Assembly (NCBI GenBank): GCA_031551765.1
Contig: JAVBNC010000022.1
Span: 1-41,670, forward strand
Direction of reading: 5' to 3'
DNA length: 41,670 bases
Source of the DNA: JAVBNC01 sp031551765
GTDB lineage: Bacteria; Desulfobacterota; Desulfovibrionia; Desulfovibrionales; Desulfovibrionaceae
Shown here: piece by piece, positions 32,574-41,518 of the stretch
Numbering within the stretch: position 1 is the stretch's first letter
Layout of the letters: each line of letters opens with the position of its first letter
Program-made: the position numbers and the translations under genes
The notes under the pieces: model-generated
What the model saw: only the letters and a program-made list of their open reading frames with translations
Database searches by the model: none
Told to the model about the DNA's origin: nothing

Positions 32574-33158
32574 TCAGCCCGCGCGGGACAACACCAGATC
32601 TACGGCAGCGGCAAGATCCGCCACCACGGGGGTTTGCGGTGGCACGGCGTGCCGCTCCTTTTCGCCGTAGCCCGTGCGCACCAGCACGGGACGGCACCCG
32701 GCGGCCAGAGCCGCCGCCACGTCCACGGCCTTGTCCCCCACCATCCAGGAGGCGGCAAGGTCTATGTTCAGCTCTTTGGCCGCCCGCAGCAGCATGCCCG
32801 GCGCGGGCTTGCGGCAGCCGCACTCTTCCGCCGGGGAATCCGGGGCGTGCGGGCAGAGATAAAAGGCGTCTATGGCGGCCCCGCGTTGCCGCAGCTCTTG
32901 GTTCACGAATTCGTGCAGGGCGTCCACGGCCGCGCGGTCGTAGTAGCCGCGCCCTATGCCGGACTGGTTGCTGACCACCACCAGCAGAAAACCGGCGGTT
33001 TTCAGACGGACCAGGGCTTCCGGCGCGCCGGGAATCCACTCCCAGTCCTCTTTGCGGTGCAGGTAGTGCTTTTCCACGTTGCAGGTGCCGTCGCGGTCCA
33101 GAAACACCGCCCGACTGGGAGAAGCATCTTGGGGTGAAGCCGCTGAGGGGGAAGGCAT
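32574..33158 (-). CDS. gmhB: D-glycero-beta-D-manno-heptose-1,7-bisphosphate 7-phosphatase
   Basis: 194-residue HAD-family phosphatase of LPS-core heptose synthesis. Catalytic DRDGT (21-25, nucleophile D21), SNQSGIGRG (63-71), a four-ligand zinc site in CPHAPDSPAEECGC (C102, H104, C113, C115), Lys in RKPAPGM and GDK (141-143). These are diagnostic for GmhB, although histidinol-phosphate phosphatase is a close relative. Start at 33158; an in-frame ATG 111 bases earlier would add a non-conserved extension that reaches into the FadL terminator. Divergence from neighbours suggests its own promoter. Confidence 0.9.
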   Translation of the reverse strand: MPSPSAASPQDASPSRAVFLDRDGTCNVEKHYLHRKEDWEWIPGAPEALVRLKTAGFLLVVVSNQSGIGRGYYDRAAVDALHEFVNQELRQRGAAIDAFYLCPHAPDSPAEECGCRKPAPGMLLRAAKELNIDLAASWMVGDKAVDVAAALAAGCRPVLVRTGYGEKERHAVPPQTPVVADLAAAVDLVLSRAG

Positions 33159-33236
33159 GGTCCGGGCTCCGGGTTGCGGTTGCGGAATACTTTTGTATAG
33201 GGCTTCCGCCCCGCGCCTGGCAAGCGGACGGCGCAT

Positions 33237-33279
33237 AAAAAAACGCGCCCCCTCCGCCGGAAACGGCACAGGGGGCGCG
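33237..33279 (-). terminator. Rho-independent terminator of the FadL-type gene
   Basis: On the minus strand CGCGCCCCCT (33279-33270) pairs with AGGGGGCGCG (33253-33244), with an inner GCCG/CGGC pairing, followed by seven T (33243-33237). It lies 14 bases after the stop. Confidence 0.88.
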
Positions 33280-33292
33280 AACGTTCGAACGC

Positions 33293-34585
33293 TTAAAACA
33301 CGTACATGATCGAGCCGGAGATGATGCGCGTATACCCGGCGTGGGCCTTGGAATCCAGCACGCCGTACTCCAGGTTTTCGCTGTAGTCGCGGCCGTTGGC
33401 GATGATGTAGGCGTAGGTGGCGTCAAAGGAGAAATTGCCCCACTTCAGCCCAGTGCCCACGCTGAGAATATGGCGGCCGTCCGTGGGCACCAGGTAGTCG
33501 GCGTGGCCGCTGGTCATGGGAGACTGGTCGTAGACGTAGCCCGCGCGCAGAGCCATCCAGTCAAAGGGCTCGTATTCCACGCCCGCGTTGAAGCGCCACA
33601 CGTCGTCCCATCTCTTCTTGCTCTCGCTCACCGTGTTCATGGGTTCGCCCAGGTGGATGCGCAGGGTTTTGAAGCTGCTCCAGCGCGTGTAGGTGGCGCC
33701 CACTTCAAAGGAAAGATCTTTTCTGGGCATCCAGGCGACACCGGCGGCAATGGAATCCGGCATGATCACCTGCCCGCGCGCGCTGGAGTCTTTGTACCCG
33801 GCGCGGATGGCGCTCTGCATGGGGGCGGGCAGGCCTTCAATGTTTTCCACCGTGAACTCGTTCTCGCCCCTGGCCCGCTGCTTCACCTGGCTGCGGTACT
33901 GAATGCCGGCGGCCCACTCTTCGTTGAACTGATAATGCGCGGCCACGTTAAAGCCCACGCTGGTGTCGTCCGCGTTGCGGATATTGCTGTCCACCTGCAT
34001 CGCGCTGGAATTGTTGGGCTCCATTCTGGAAACGCCCTTGATGGGCAGCTTTTTCTTCATGTCCAGGTTAACGGTCATGATTTCAATCCCGGCGGCCAGG
34101 GACAGGGCTTCCGTGGCTTTCCAGGCGATGGTGGGGTTAAAGGACAGACTTTCCAGGTTCACGCCGTAAATATTATAGCGGCCCGGCCAGTTGTGGGGGT
34201 ATTCGAAGCCCAGGCCGAAGCGGGAAAATTCGCCCACCCCGATATACCAGTCGTCGTTGAGCTGCTGGGTGTAGTACGCGTGCGGCACCAGCCAGGTGCC
34301 CTCTTTCAGGTCGGTGGTCTTGTTGATCCCGTTGTAGCTGGTGTCCATCTTGCCGGTGGGCAGGACGGCGGAAACGCCGGCCAGAATCTGCGCGCCCTTA
34401 AGCTGGGTGATAAGCGCCCCGTTGCTGGCAATGGCGGAAGGATCCGCTTTGCGCGCCATGGTGGAACCGCCCAGAGCCACGCCCCTGGCGCTGTATTCGT
34501 AGAGCGCGAAACCTTCCGCGGCCGCCATGCGAGAGGTTGCCAGGAGCATCAGAACAGTAAAGAGCGCCACGCGTTTCATGTTCAT
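33293..34585 (-). CDS. FadL/TodX-type outer-membrane transporter
   Basis: 430 residues with a 23-residue signal peptide (VALFTVLMLLATSRMAAA). The mature protein opens EGFALYEYSARGVALGGSTMARKADPSAIASNGALI, the hallmark of the FadL family N-terminal hatch, and continues as a beta barrel ending in SGSIMYVF with terminal Phe. The family carries long-chain fatty acids or hydrophobic aromatics across the outer membrane. AAGGA lies 4 bases before the first ATG and 10 before the ATG at 34579, so either may be used. Monocistronic with a strong terminator. The substrate is not predictable. Confidence 0.85.
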   Translation of the reverse strand: MNMKRVALFTVLMLLATSRMAAAEGFALYEYSARGVALGGSTMARKADPSAIASNGALITQLKGAQILAGVSAVLPTGKMDTSYNGINKTTDLKEGTWLVPHAYYTQQLNDDWYIGVGEFSRFGLGFEYPHNWPGRYNIYGVNLESLSFNPTIAWKATEALSLAAGIEIMTVNLDMKKKLPIKGVSRMEPNNSSAMQVDSNIRNADDTSVGFNVAAHYQFNEEWAAGIQYRSQVKQRARGENEFTVENIEGLPAPMQSAIRAGYKDSSARGQVIMPDSIAAGVAWMPRKDLSFEVGATYTRWSSFKTLRIHLGEPMNTVSESKKRWDDVWRFNAGVEYEPFDWMALRAGYVYDQSPMTSGHADYLVPTDGRHILSVGTGLKWGNFSFDATYAYIIANGRDYSENLEYGVLDSKAHAGYTRIISGSIMYVF

Positions 34586-34748
34586 AGAATCCTTCCGCTT
34601 TGAAGTGTCAGTGTGTGAAAAAGGAAAAAGAGAGTGAGCCTCACTCTCATAAAGACGCGAAGAGGCTTACCAAAAAAAAACGCGGGAGACAAGGGCAAAA
34701 ACACCCGGAAACGGGCTGGGGGGCCAAAAATCCGATGCCACGCGGGCC

Positions 34749-37145
34749 TTACAACATGTTTACTGGATCCAAATCCAGGGCCAGACGCAGTTCCCCTTTG
34801 GCGGACGCGGCCGCCCTGGCCGCCACGGCGTAAACACCCCGGATAAGCGGCCAGTCGCGGGCCTTAAGCAGGCAGTGAAAACGGCGGCGGCCCTTGAGCT
34901 GCGCCAGCGGGGCCGGGGCCGGGCCCAGCGCCGTAACGCCCGCCTCTTTGGCGGCGCCCCGCAGCGCGGCGGCCACCTGTTCCAGGCACTTCAGGCCTTC
35001 CGGCCAGGCAGCGGCAAAACTCATACGCACCAGGCCCAGACGCACAAAGGGCGGGTAGGACCGTCTCTCGCGCATGGCTATTTCCTGCCGGTAAAAGCCC
35101 TCGTAGTCGTTGGCCTGCACGTACTGCCAGCAGTAGTGGCTTATGTCCCTGGTCTGCACCAGCACTTCCCCGGCCTTTTCCCCCCGCCCGGCCCGGCCGG
35201 AAGCCTGGAGCAGCAATTGAAAGGTGCGCTCCGCCGCCCGGTAGTCCGGCAGGTTCAGGCCCAGGTCCGCGTCCGCCGCCACCACCAGGGTCACGTTGGG
35301 AAAGTGCAGGCCCTTGGACAGCATCTGGGTGCCCACCAGCACGGAAGCCTCCCCCCGGCCGAAGGCGGAGAGTATTTCCTCCATGCGGCCCGGCCTTCTG
35401 GTGCTGTCCCGGTCCAGGCGCAGAATGCGCGCGCCCGCGGGCAGGCGGGGGAGCAGGCTTTCTTCCAGCTTTTCCGTGCCTTCGCCCATGGGCAGGTAGT
35501 GCAGGGACGAGCATTCCGGGCAGGGGCTGGGAAAGGGCGCGGCATGGCCGCAGTAGTGGCAGACCACCCGTTCCCGGCCCTTATGGTAGGTCAGGCTGAT
35601 GGCGCAATGCGGGCAGCGCAGGGTGGCGCCGCAGGAAAGGCAGTACATCAGCGGCGAATAGCCCCGCCGGTTGAGCAGAATGACCGCCTGTTCCCCGCGC
35701 GTCACCACATCCGAAAGCGCGCCGAGGCTCTCTTCCGCCAGCAGATTCCCGTCGCCCATGCTCCGGGGCAGGGCCACCAGACGCACGGCGGGCAGCGTGC
35801 CTCCGCCCACCCGGTCCGGCAGGCTGTGCAGCGGCAGCTGCCCCTTTTGCGCCGCGTAAAAGGTCTTCACGTCCGGGGTAGCCGAACCCAGCACCAGCAG
35901 CGCGCCCGCCTGCCCGGCCCGGAACCAGGCCACTTCCTTGGCTTGGTAGTTCAGCCCTTCGTCCTGCTTGAAGGAGCCGTCGTGCTCCTCGTCCAGTATA
36001 CTGGCCCCCAGCCGGGGCGCGGGCAGGAACAGGGCGGAACGGGTGCCCACGATGACGGCCGCCTCTTCCCGCCCGGCCAGGGCGCGGAAGGCGGTTTCCC
36101 GCTCCCTGGGGGACTGGTAGCCGTGGTAAAAGAAAAACGGGACGCCCGGCAGCTGTTCGCGCAGGTCCTGGCGCAGCTTGAGGGCCAGGGCCACTTCCGG
36201 GGCCAGGAGCATCACGCTGCGCCCCCTGGCCAGGCAGGCTGCGGCCAGAGAAAGATACACCGCCGTCTTGCCGCTGCCCGTGACCCCGTGCACCAGGTGC
36301 GCGGCCGTGCGGCCCGGCTCGGGAATCTGCGGCGCGTCCAGATGGGCCGTGAACGCGGCCAGGGTTTTTTGCTGAGCCGTGGTCAGGGCAAAGGGCGGGG
36401 TCCAGGAGCCGATATCCGGCGGACAGGGCTCTTCCGGCAGGCAGATGTCCTCCTCCAGGGGACGGATGTGGACCAGGGCGCGGGCGGCCAGGGTTTTCAG
36501 GGTTTCCCCGCACTCCGGGCCGAACACCTCCACCAGCCGCCGCCGGGTGACCGTGCCGTGAGCCAGCAGGTACTCCAGCAGGGCCAGTTGCTTGGCGGCC
36601 CTGGGCCGCACCGGCCAGGGCGGGTCCTGGGCCAGTGTGCAGGCTTCCCGGTCCAGGGCGTCCACGGCCCCGCCAAGGCAGGCGCAGTTGCCCGCGTTCC
36701 ACAGGGCGGCGCAGGCTTCCAGCTCTTCCGGAGGGCAGGCGGCCAGGTCTTTGGGCAGCATGTCCCGCTTGCCGGACGCGTCGAAAAAACGCAGCCGCAC
36801 CCGCGCGCTGCGCAAGGGCGCGGGCAGCACCGTGCCCAGAATACGGCCCAGGGGCAGGGCCTGGCGTATGCCCAGTTCCCGCGCCAGGGCGAGGTAGTCC
36901 CTGGAGAGCAAAGGCGCCTGCTCCAGGGGCCAGAGCAGGGGCCTCAACCCTGGCGGCAGGGGTTCTCCGGCCTTGTGCTCCGCCGTTTCCAGCAGCACGG
37001 CGGCCCGCACGCCCTTGCCCAGCGGCGCGGCCACGCGCAGTCCGGCCCGCCACAATTCTTGCGGCAGATACGGGGGCAGGGAGTACGTCAGCGTGGCGTA
37101 CGGGGGGCTGAGCAAGGCCACCTGGGCCAGGAGCATGGTCGTCAT
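34749..37145 (-). CDS. priA: Primosomal replication-restart helicase PriA
   Basis: 798-residue 3'-5' helicase that reloads the replisome at stalled forks. N-terminal 3'BD domain, Walker A GVTGSGKT, Walker B DEEH (ILDEEHDGSFKQ), zinc-binding CLSCGATLRCPHCAISLTYH...CHYCGH...CPECSS, and helicase motifs GTQMLSKGLHFPNVTLV and LQASGRAGRG, finishing with the C-terminal LALDLDPVNML typical of PriA. Start at 37145 (or 37136, MLLAQ); the longer reading would run into the 37174-37210 inverted repeat. Weak Shine-Dalgarno. Last gene of the galU-priA stretch. Confidence 0.92.
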   Translation of the reverse strand: MTTMLLAQVALLSPPYATLTYSLPPYLPQELWRAGLRVAAPLGKGVRAAVLLETAEHKAGEPLPPGLRPLLWPLEQAPLLSRDYLALARELGIRQALPLGRILGTVLPAPLRSARVRLRFFDASGKRDMLPKDLAACPPEELEACAALWNAGNCACLGGAVDALDREACTLAQDPPWPVRPRAAKQLALLEYLLAHGTVTRRRLVEVFGPECGETLKTLAARALVHIRPLEEDICLPEEPCPPDIGSWTPPFALTTAQQKTLAAFTAHLDAPQIPEPGRTAAHLVHGVTGSGKTAVYLSLAAACLARGRSVMLLAPEVALALKLRQDLREQLPGVPFFFYHGYQSPRERETAFRALAGREEAAVIVGTRSALFLPAPRLGASILDEEHDGSFKQDEGLNYQAKEVAWFRAGQAGALLVLGSATPDVKTFYAAQKGQLPLHSLPDRVGGGTLPAVRLVALPRSMGDGNLLAEESLGALSDVVTRGEQAVILLNRRGYSPLMYCLSCGATLRCPHCAISLTYHKGRERVVCHYCGHAAPFPSPCPECSSLHYLPMGEGTEKLEESLLPRLPAGARILRLDRDSTRRPGRMEEILSAFGRGEASVLVGTQMLSKGLHFPNVTLVVAADADLGLNLPDYRAAERTFQLLLQASGRAGRGEKAGEVLVQTRDISHYCWQYVQANDYEGFYRQEIAMRERRSYPPFVRLGLVRMSFAAAWPEGLKCLEQVAAALRGAAKEAGVTALGPAPAPLAQLKGRRRFHCLLKARDWPLIRGVYAVAARAAASAKGELRLALDLDPVNML

Positions 37146-37173
37146 GGGAACGGGGAAGCCTGTTGGTGTTGAC

Positions 37174-37210
37174 GGGCCTGTTCCGGAACAACGCGTTCCG
37201 GAACAGGCCC
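37174..37210. repeat. 16-bp perfect inverted repeat between galU and priA
   Basis: GGGCCTGTTCCGGAAC (37174-37189) and its exact complement (37195-37210) with a 5-nt AACGC loop. Each arm also contains the palindrome GTTCCGGAAC. No T-run on either strand. It may terminate or stabilise the galU transcript, being 25 bases past its stop. Confidence 0.75.
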
Positions 37211-37234
37211 AAGGTTGCGGCGCGAAAAACCAGG

Positions 37235-38104
37235 TCACTCCTGCAACAACTGCAGCAGCCTGGCGCGCAGGTCATCCTGAATTTCCGGGTCCTGCAGGCC
37301 GAAATGGATGTTGGCGGTCAAATACTCCACCCAGTCGCCCGCGTCAAAGCGCTGGCCGTTCATTTTCACGGCCAGCAGGCCGTCGTTGGTGGCCAGGGTC
37401 TGCAGGGCGTCCGTGAGCTGGATTTCCCCGCCGTGGCCGGGCTTGGCGTTGGACAGATACTCCAGCACGGGCGGGGTCAGGATATAGCGGCCCACAATGG
37501 CCAAATTGGACGGGGCCTCCCCGATTTTGGGCTTTTCCACCATTTTTTCGATGCGCACGATGCCCGGGGAAGCCTCTTCCCCGGCCACTATGCCGTAGCG
37601 GTTCACTTTGTCCGCGGGCACTTCCATGACACCCACGGTGGGCAGGCCCGTGGCCTGGGTGACGGCCATCAGCTGGCTGAGGCCCGTATCGTCCCCGAAC
37701 ATCAGGTCGTCGCCCACGGTGACGCAGAAGGCGTCGTCGTAGCGCACCACGTCTTTGGCGCAGAGCACGGCGTGGCCCAGGCCCAGCTGGCGTTTCTGGC
37801 GGATGGAGATGATGTTCACCATTTCCGCCACTTCGCGCACCACGGCCAGGAGCTGGGTTTTGCCGCCCCGCTCCAGAATGCCTTCCAACTGCAGGTTGTA
37901 GTCGAAGTGGTCCTCTATGGCGCTTTTGTCGCGGTTGGTGATGAAGATGACGTCTTCTATCCCGGCGCGGATCGCCTCTTCCACCACATACTGCACCACG
38001 GGTTTGTTGTAGATGGGCAGCATTTCCTTGGGAATGTTCTTGGAAGCGGGCAACGAACGCGTTCCCCAGCCGGCTACGGGAATGACAACCTTGCTGATCT
38101 TCAT
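37235..38104 (-). CDS. galU: UTP-glucose-1-phosphate uridylyltransferase
   Basis: 289-residue nucleotidyltransferase that makes UDP-glucose for envelope polysaccharides. Opens KISKVVIPVAGWGTRSLPASKNIPKEMLPIYNKP, containing the GxGTRxLPxxK nucleotide-binding loop; LGLGHAVLCAKD, GDDLMFG and EKPKIGEAPSNLAIVGRYILTP follow in family order. Start at 38104 with GAGGAG 5 bases upstream. Length is within the family's usual 280-300. Confidence 0.95.
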   Translation of the reverse strand: MKISKVVIPVAGWGTRSLPASKNIPKEMLPIYNKPVVQYVVEEAIRAGIEDVIFITNRDKSAIEDHFDYNLQLEGILERGGKTQLLAVVREVAEMVNIISIRQKRQLGLGHAVLCAKDVVRYDDAFCVTVGDDLMFGDDTGLSQLMAVTQATGLPTVGVMEVPADKVNRYGIVAGEEASPGIVRIEKMVEKPKIGEAPSNLAIVGRYILTPPVLEYLSNAKPGHGGEIQLTDALQTLATNDGLLAVKMNGQRFDAGDWVEYLTANIHFGLQDPEIQDDLRARLLQLLQE

Positions 38105-38166
38105 AGAAGCTCCTCTAGATGGCGGTTCAGGACAGCGTCCCGGCAAACATCTTTAAACAATCCACT

Positions 38167-38242
38167 TTGAGATTGTCGCTTGACGGCGGGCAAGGCCCGC
38201 CTACGCCAATCTCGTGGCAAGGATTTGAGGACAAATCCTTGC
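38167..38242 (+). repeat. Dispersed repeat, family 1, copy C with tail hairpin
   Basis: Core 38167-38214 matches copy A. The tail GCAAGGATTT-GAGGAC-AAATCCTTGC (38217-38242) is a 10-bp hairpin also found beside copy B. The element fills the gap between the glmM stop and galU start. With a GCGGAGC/GCTCCGC hairpin just beyond, it may act as the glmM 3' end. Confidence 0.8.
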
Positions 38243-38261
38243 GGAGCGGATGAGCTCCGCT

Positions 38262-39614
38262 CTACTGCAAATTCTTTTTCAGCACTTCGGCCAGACTCTC
38301 CGCCAGCCTGTTGACCTGTTCCTCGCGCTCGCCTTCCACCATGACCCGGGCCAGCAGTTCCGTGCCGGAATAGCGCAACAGCACGCGGCCACGGCCGCCC
38401 AGTTCCGCTTCCGCCTCGGCCACGGCTTCCGCTATGACGGGGTTCTGGTCAAAGGGGGTCTTGGTTTTTACCCGCACGTTGATCAGCCGCTGCGGGTACA
38501 GGTTGAGCAGGCGCGCCAGGTCGGAAAGCGGCTTGTCGTTCTCGCGCATGATGCGCAGAAGCTGCAGGCCGGCCAGCAGGCCGTCGCCGGTGGTGTTGTG
38601 TTCCATGAAAATAAGGTGGCCGGACTGTTCCCCGCCCAGGGTGGCCCCGTGTTCGCGCATGGCTTCCACCACGTAGCGGTCGCCCACGGACGTGCGGATC
38701 ATGCTGCCGCCGTTCTCGCGCATGAACACTTCCAGGGCCATGTTGCTCATGACCGTGGTCACCAGCCGGTTGCCGGGGAGCTTCCCGTGGCGCATCAGGT
38801 CCAGGGCGCAGATGGCCATGATCTGGTCGCCGTCCAGCACCTGGCCCTTTTCGTCCACCACGATCAGGCGGTCCGCGTCGCCGTCAAGCGCCAGGCCCAC
38901 GTCGGCGCGGGTTTCCCGCACCTTGGCGGCCACCACTTCCGGGTACAGCGAGCCGCACTGGTGGTTGATGTTCAGGCCGTTGGGCTCCGTGGCTATTTTC
39001 ACCACCTCCGCCCCCAGCTCTTCCAGGGCCATGGGCGCGACCTTGTAGTTGGCGCCGTGGGCGCAGTCTATGACCACGCGCATGCCTTCCAGCGTGAGGT
39101 GCCGGGGGAAACTGCTCTTGATGGCCACGATGTAGCGGCCGGGGGCGTCGTCCACCTTGGCGGCGCGGCCCACTTTGTCCGGCGCGGGGTAGTTCCAGTC
39201 CATGTCCGGGTTCTGGACCATGGCGGCTATTTCGTCTTCCACCGCGTCCGGCAGCTTGAAGCCTTCACTGTCGAAAAACTTGATGCCGTTGTCCTGGAAC
39301 GAATTATGGGAGGCGGAAATGACGATGCCCAGGTCCGCCCGCATGTTGCGGGTCAGAAAGGCGATGGCCGGGGTGGGCAGCGGCCCCACCTGGAACACGT
39401 CCATGCCCGCCGCGCACAGCCCGGCGGTAAGGGCGGATTCGAAAATATAGCCGGAAAGCCGGGTATCCTTGCCGATAACCACGCGGTGCCGCCTGGTCCC
39501 GGTCTGAAATTTCGCCCCCGCCGCAAGGCCCAGGCGCAACGCCAGGTCCGGCAGCATGGGGTATGTGTTCACGCGCCCGCGAACGCCGTCCGTACCGAAA
39601 AGCCGTGTGCTCAT
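38262..39614 (-). CDS. glmM: Phosphoglucosamine mutase
   Basis: 450-residue enzyme that converts glucosamine-6-P to glucosamine-1-P for UDP-GlcNAc. RLFGTDGVRGRVN opening; phosphoserine loop ISASHN with catalytic Ser102; Mg-binding DGDADR; sugar-specificity GGEQSGHLIF; phosphate-binding LLRYSGTELLARVMVEG near the C-terminus. The GEQSGH form rather than GEEQGH-type marks GlmM rather than phosphomannomutase. Start at 39614; length typical (445). Upstream of galU, giving two adjacent envelope-sugar genes on the same strand. Confidence 0.95.
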   Translation of the reverse strand: MSTRLFGTDGVRGRVNTYPMLPDLALRLGLAAGAKFQTGTRRHRVVIGKDTRLSGYIFESALTAGLCAAGMDVFQVGPLPTPAIAFLTRNMRADLGIVISASHNSFQDNGIKFFDSEGFKLPDAVEDEIAAMVQNPDMDWNYPAPDKVGRAAKVDDAPGRYIVAIKSSFPRHLTLEGMRVVIDCAHGANYKVAPMALEELGAEVVKIATEPNGLNINHQCGSLYPEVVAAKVRETRADVGLALDGDADRLIVVDEKGQVLDGDQIMAICALDLMRHGKLPGNRLVTTVMSNMALEVFMRENGGSMIRTSVGDRYVVEAMREHGATLGGEQSGHLIFMEHNTTGDGLLAGLQLLRIMRENDKPLSDLARLLNLYPQRLINVRVKTKTPFDQNPVIAEAVAEAEAELGGRGRVLLRYSGTELLARVMVEGEREEQVNRLAESLAEVLKKNLQ

Positions 39615-39775
39615 AAAAGCGTCCTCTCCAAAGTCGTAGGTAGGGACTTTAATGTACACGGCCAGGGGTTCCGCGTAAAGGTGCCGCGTTACATATCGCG
39701 CACTTGCCTGCCGGGCGCGGCCGCGCTATGCTGGGAAAAGCGGACTTAGCCGCCAGTACAGCGGAGACCCCAGGA

Positions 39776-41518
39776 ATGGACGCACGCCAGCTCGCCCACA
39801 TTCACGCTCTCGCCCGTGTGCCGGAACATTCCGCCGCCTTCATGCGGGCCATGTCCCGTGGCGAGGCCTTTACCAAAGGCCCTTATCTCTTTTTCACGGC
39901 GGAAGACTGGCTGCTGGCCATAGGCTATCCCCTGGAAGGGGATTTTGACCGGGCGGCCTTTGACATCGCCCTCAGCGAAGCCGTCAGCCGGACCGCGCCC
40001 CGCGACTGCTGGGCCATTGCCCCGGAACTGCCGCCCCGCCTCGCCCCCCGCCAGACTGACAGCGACCAGTACTACACCCTGGATCTTGCCAAGGGCGTAC
40101 CCCAAAACCTTGAGCGCCACCTGCGCCAGGCGGCCGCCCTGTTGCGCGTGGAAGAAAGCCGCGAATTCACCCCGGCCCACCGTAAGCTGTGGGCGGAGTT
40201 CATGAACCGGGCCGCGCTGCCGCCCCAGGTGCGCGAGCTGTTCGCCCGCACCGCGTCCGTGCTGCGCGCGCCGGACACGGACCTGCGCCTTTTGAACGCC
40301 TGGGACGAAGAAGGCAACCTCGCGGCCTCCCTGCTGCTGGATTACGCGCCGCAGCGTTTCGTCAGCTACCTCATCGGCGCGCATTCCCGGCTGCACTATG
40401 TCCCACACGCGGCGGACCTGCTCTTCGCCGCCATGGGCGAGAACGCGCAGGTCGCGGGCAAGGAATTCATCCACCTGGGCCTGGGCGTAAACAAGGGCAT
40501 TACCCGCTTCAAAACCAAGTGGGGCGGCGAGCCCGCCCTGCCCTACCGCATGGCCGCCTGGCAGGAGGAACCCGCCGACCGGGCCGCACAGGGAAAACCG
40601 GAAGCAGTGGTCCAGTCCCTGCTGCTGCACATGGGCGCGCGCCAGGAAAGCCCGGAGCGGGAGTTCATCCAGGACCAGCGCCGCTACGCCATGCTCTGGG
40701 AGCTGGAAAAAAACGGCAGGGTTTCCTGGATAGGCGGCACGGCCCATACCTGCCGCTATTCTTTCGCCAATTCTTTCCGCAAGCTTTTCTCCAAGGTGGA
40801 CACCGTCATTTTCGAAGGCCCCCTGGACGCGGACAATTTCGCCCTGGTGGCGGAAGCGGGCCGCCGCCCGCCGCCCGGCACGCCCCGCGTGGCGCCCCAT
40901 CTTTCCGAGCCGGAAATCCGCGCCCTGGAACGCATCGTGCGCGGGCCGGAAGGCAGGCTGGCCCGGTTCCTGAACACGGAAAACCCGCGTCCCGCCGACG
41001 TGCGCTATCTGCTGGAACACACCGCGCCCTGGTTCGCCTTTTTCAGCCTCTGGAACGCCTTTCTGGAGCGCAACGGCTGGCTGCATTCCGTGGACCTGGA
41101 AGCCTGGAGCATGGCCCGCGACATGGGCAAAACCGTCATCGGCATGGAAACCATCCAGGAGCAGATCATTTCCCTCGAATCCATCACCCTGGAACGCATC
41201 CTGCGTTTTCTCCGCGCCTGCCGCGACTGGGACAACTACAGAAAGCGCAACGCCGCCATGTACATTTCCGGCGACCTGGACAGCATGATGGGGTCCAGCG
41301 CGGAATTCCCCACCCGCACTCAAACCGTCATCGGCCTGCGGGACCAGCGTTTCCGCGAGCGCATGATGCCCCATATCGAAAAAGGCCGCTGCGCCGTGTT
41401 CGTGGGCACCGCCCACATGCTCAACCTGCGCCACATGCTGGCGGAAGACGGCTTCACCGTCCGCCCGCCCAAAGTCAGCCCCTGGCGCAATTTCCGCGCC
41501 CGCTGGCTGGGGTGGTAG
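39776..41518 (+). CDS. GNAT-like / TraB-GumN fusion protein
   Basis: 580 residues. The N-terminal ~265 residues resemble an acyl-CoA N-acyltransferase / FemAB-like domain: NAWDEEGNLAASLLLDYAPQRFVSYLIGAHS, HYVPHAADLLFAAM, then FIHLGLGVNKGITRFKTKWGG (232-251). From ~305 a TraB/GumN-like domain follows: GTAHTCRYSF (321-330), FEGPLD, an acidic/aromatic middle and a second GTAHMLNLRHML (544-555). GxxH pairs near both ends are typical of that putative metalloprotease-like fold. No signal peptide, so cytoplasmic. Start 39776: GGAG 13 bases upstream and a shorter AGGA directly before; ATGs at 39704 and 39728 are possible. Transcribed away from glmM. Function unknown. Confidence 0.75.
   Translation: MDARQLAHIHALARVPEHSAAFMRAMSRGEAFTKGPYLFFTAEDWLLAIGYPLEGDFDRAAFDIALSEAVSRTAPRDCWAIAPELPPRLAPRQTDSDQYYTLDLAKGVPQNLERHLRQAAALLRVEESREFTPAHRKLWAEFMNRAALPPQVRELFARTASVLRAPDTDLRLLNAWDEEGNLAASLLLDYAPQRFVSYLIGAHSRLHYVPHAADLLFAAMGENAQVAGKEFIHLGLGVNKGITRFKTKWGGEPALPYRMAAWQEEPADRAAQGKPEAVVQSLLLHMGARQESPEREFIQDQRRYAMLWELEKNGRVSWIGGTAHTCRYSFANSFRKLFSKVDTVIFEGPLDADNFALVAEAGRRPPPGTPRVAPHLSEPEIRALERIVRGPEGRLARFLNTENPRPADVRYLLEHTAPWFAFFSLWNAFLERNGWLHSVDLEAWSMARDMGKTVIGMETIQEQIISLESITLERILRFLRACRDWDNYRKRNAAMYISGDLDSMMGSSAEFPTRTQTVIGLRDQRFRERMMPHIEKGRCAVFVGTAHMLNLRHMLAEDGFTVRPPKVSPWRNFRARWLGW

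Noticed and set aside
34875..37172. A 765-residue plus-strand frame opposite priA
   Set aside because: Antisense shadow; Gln/Gly/Arg-rich and lacks any conserved motif.
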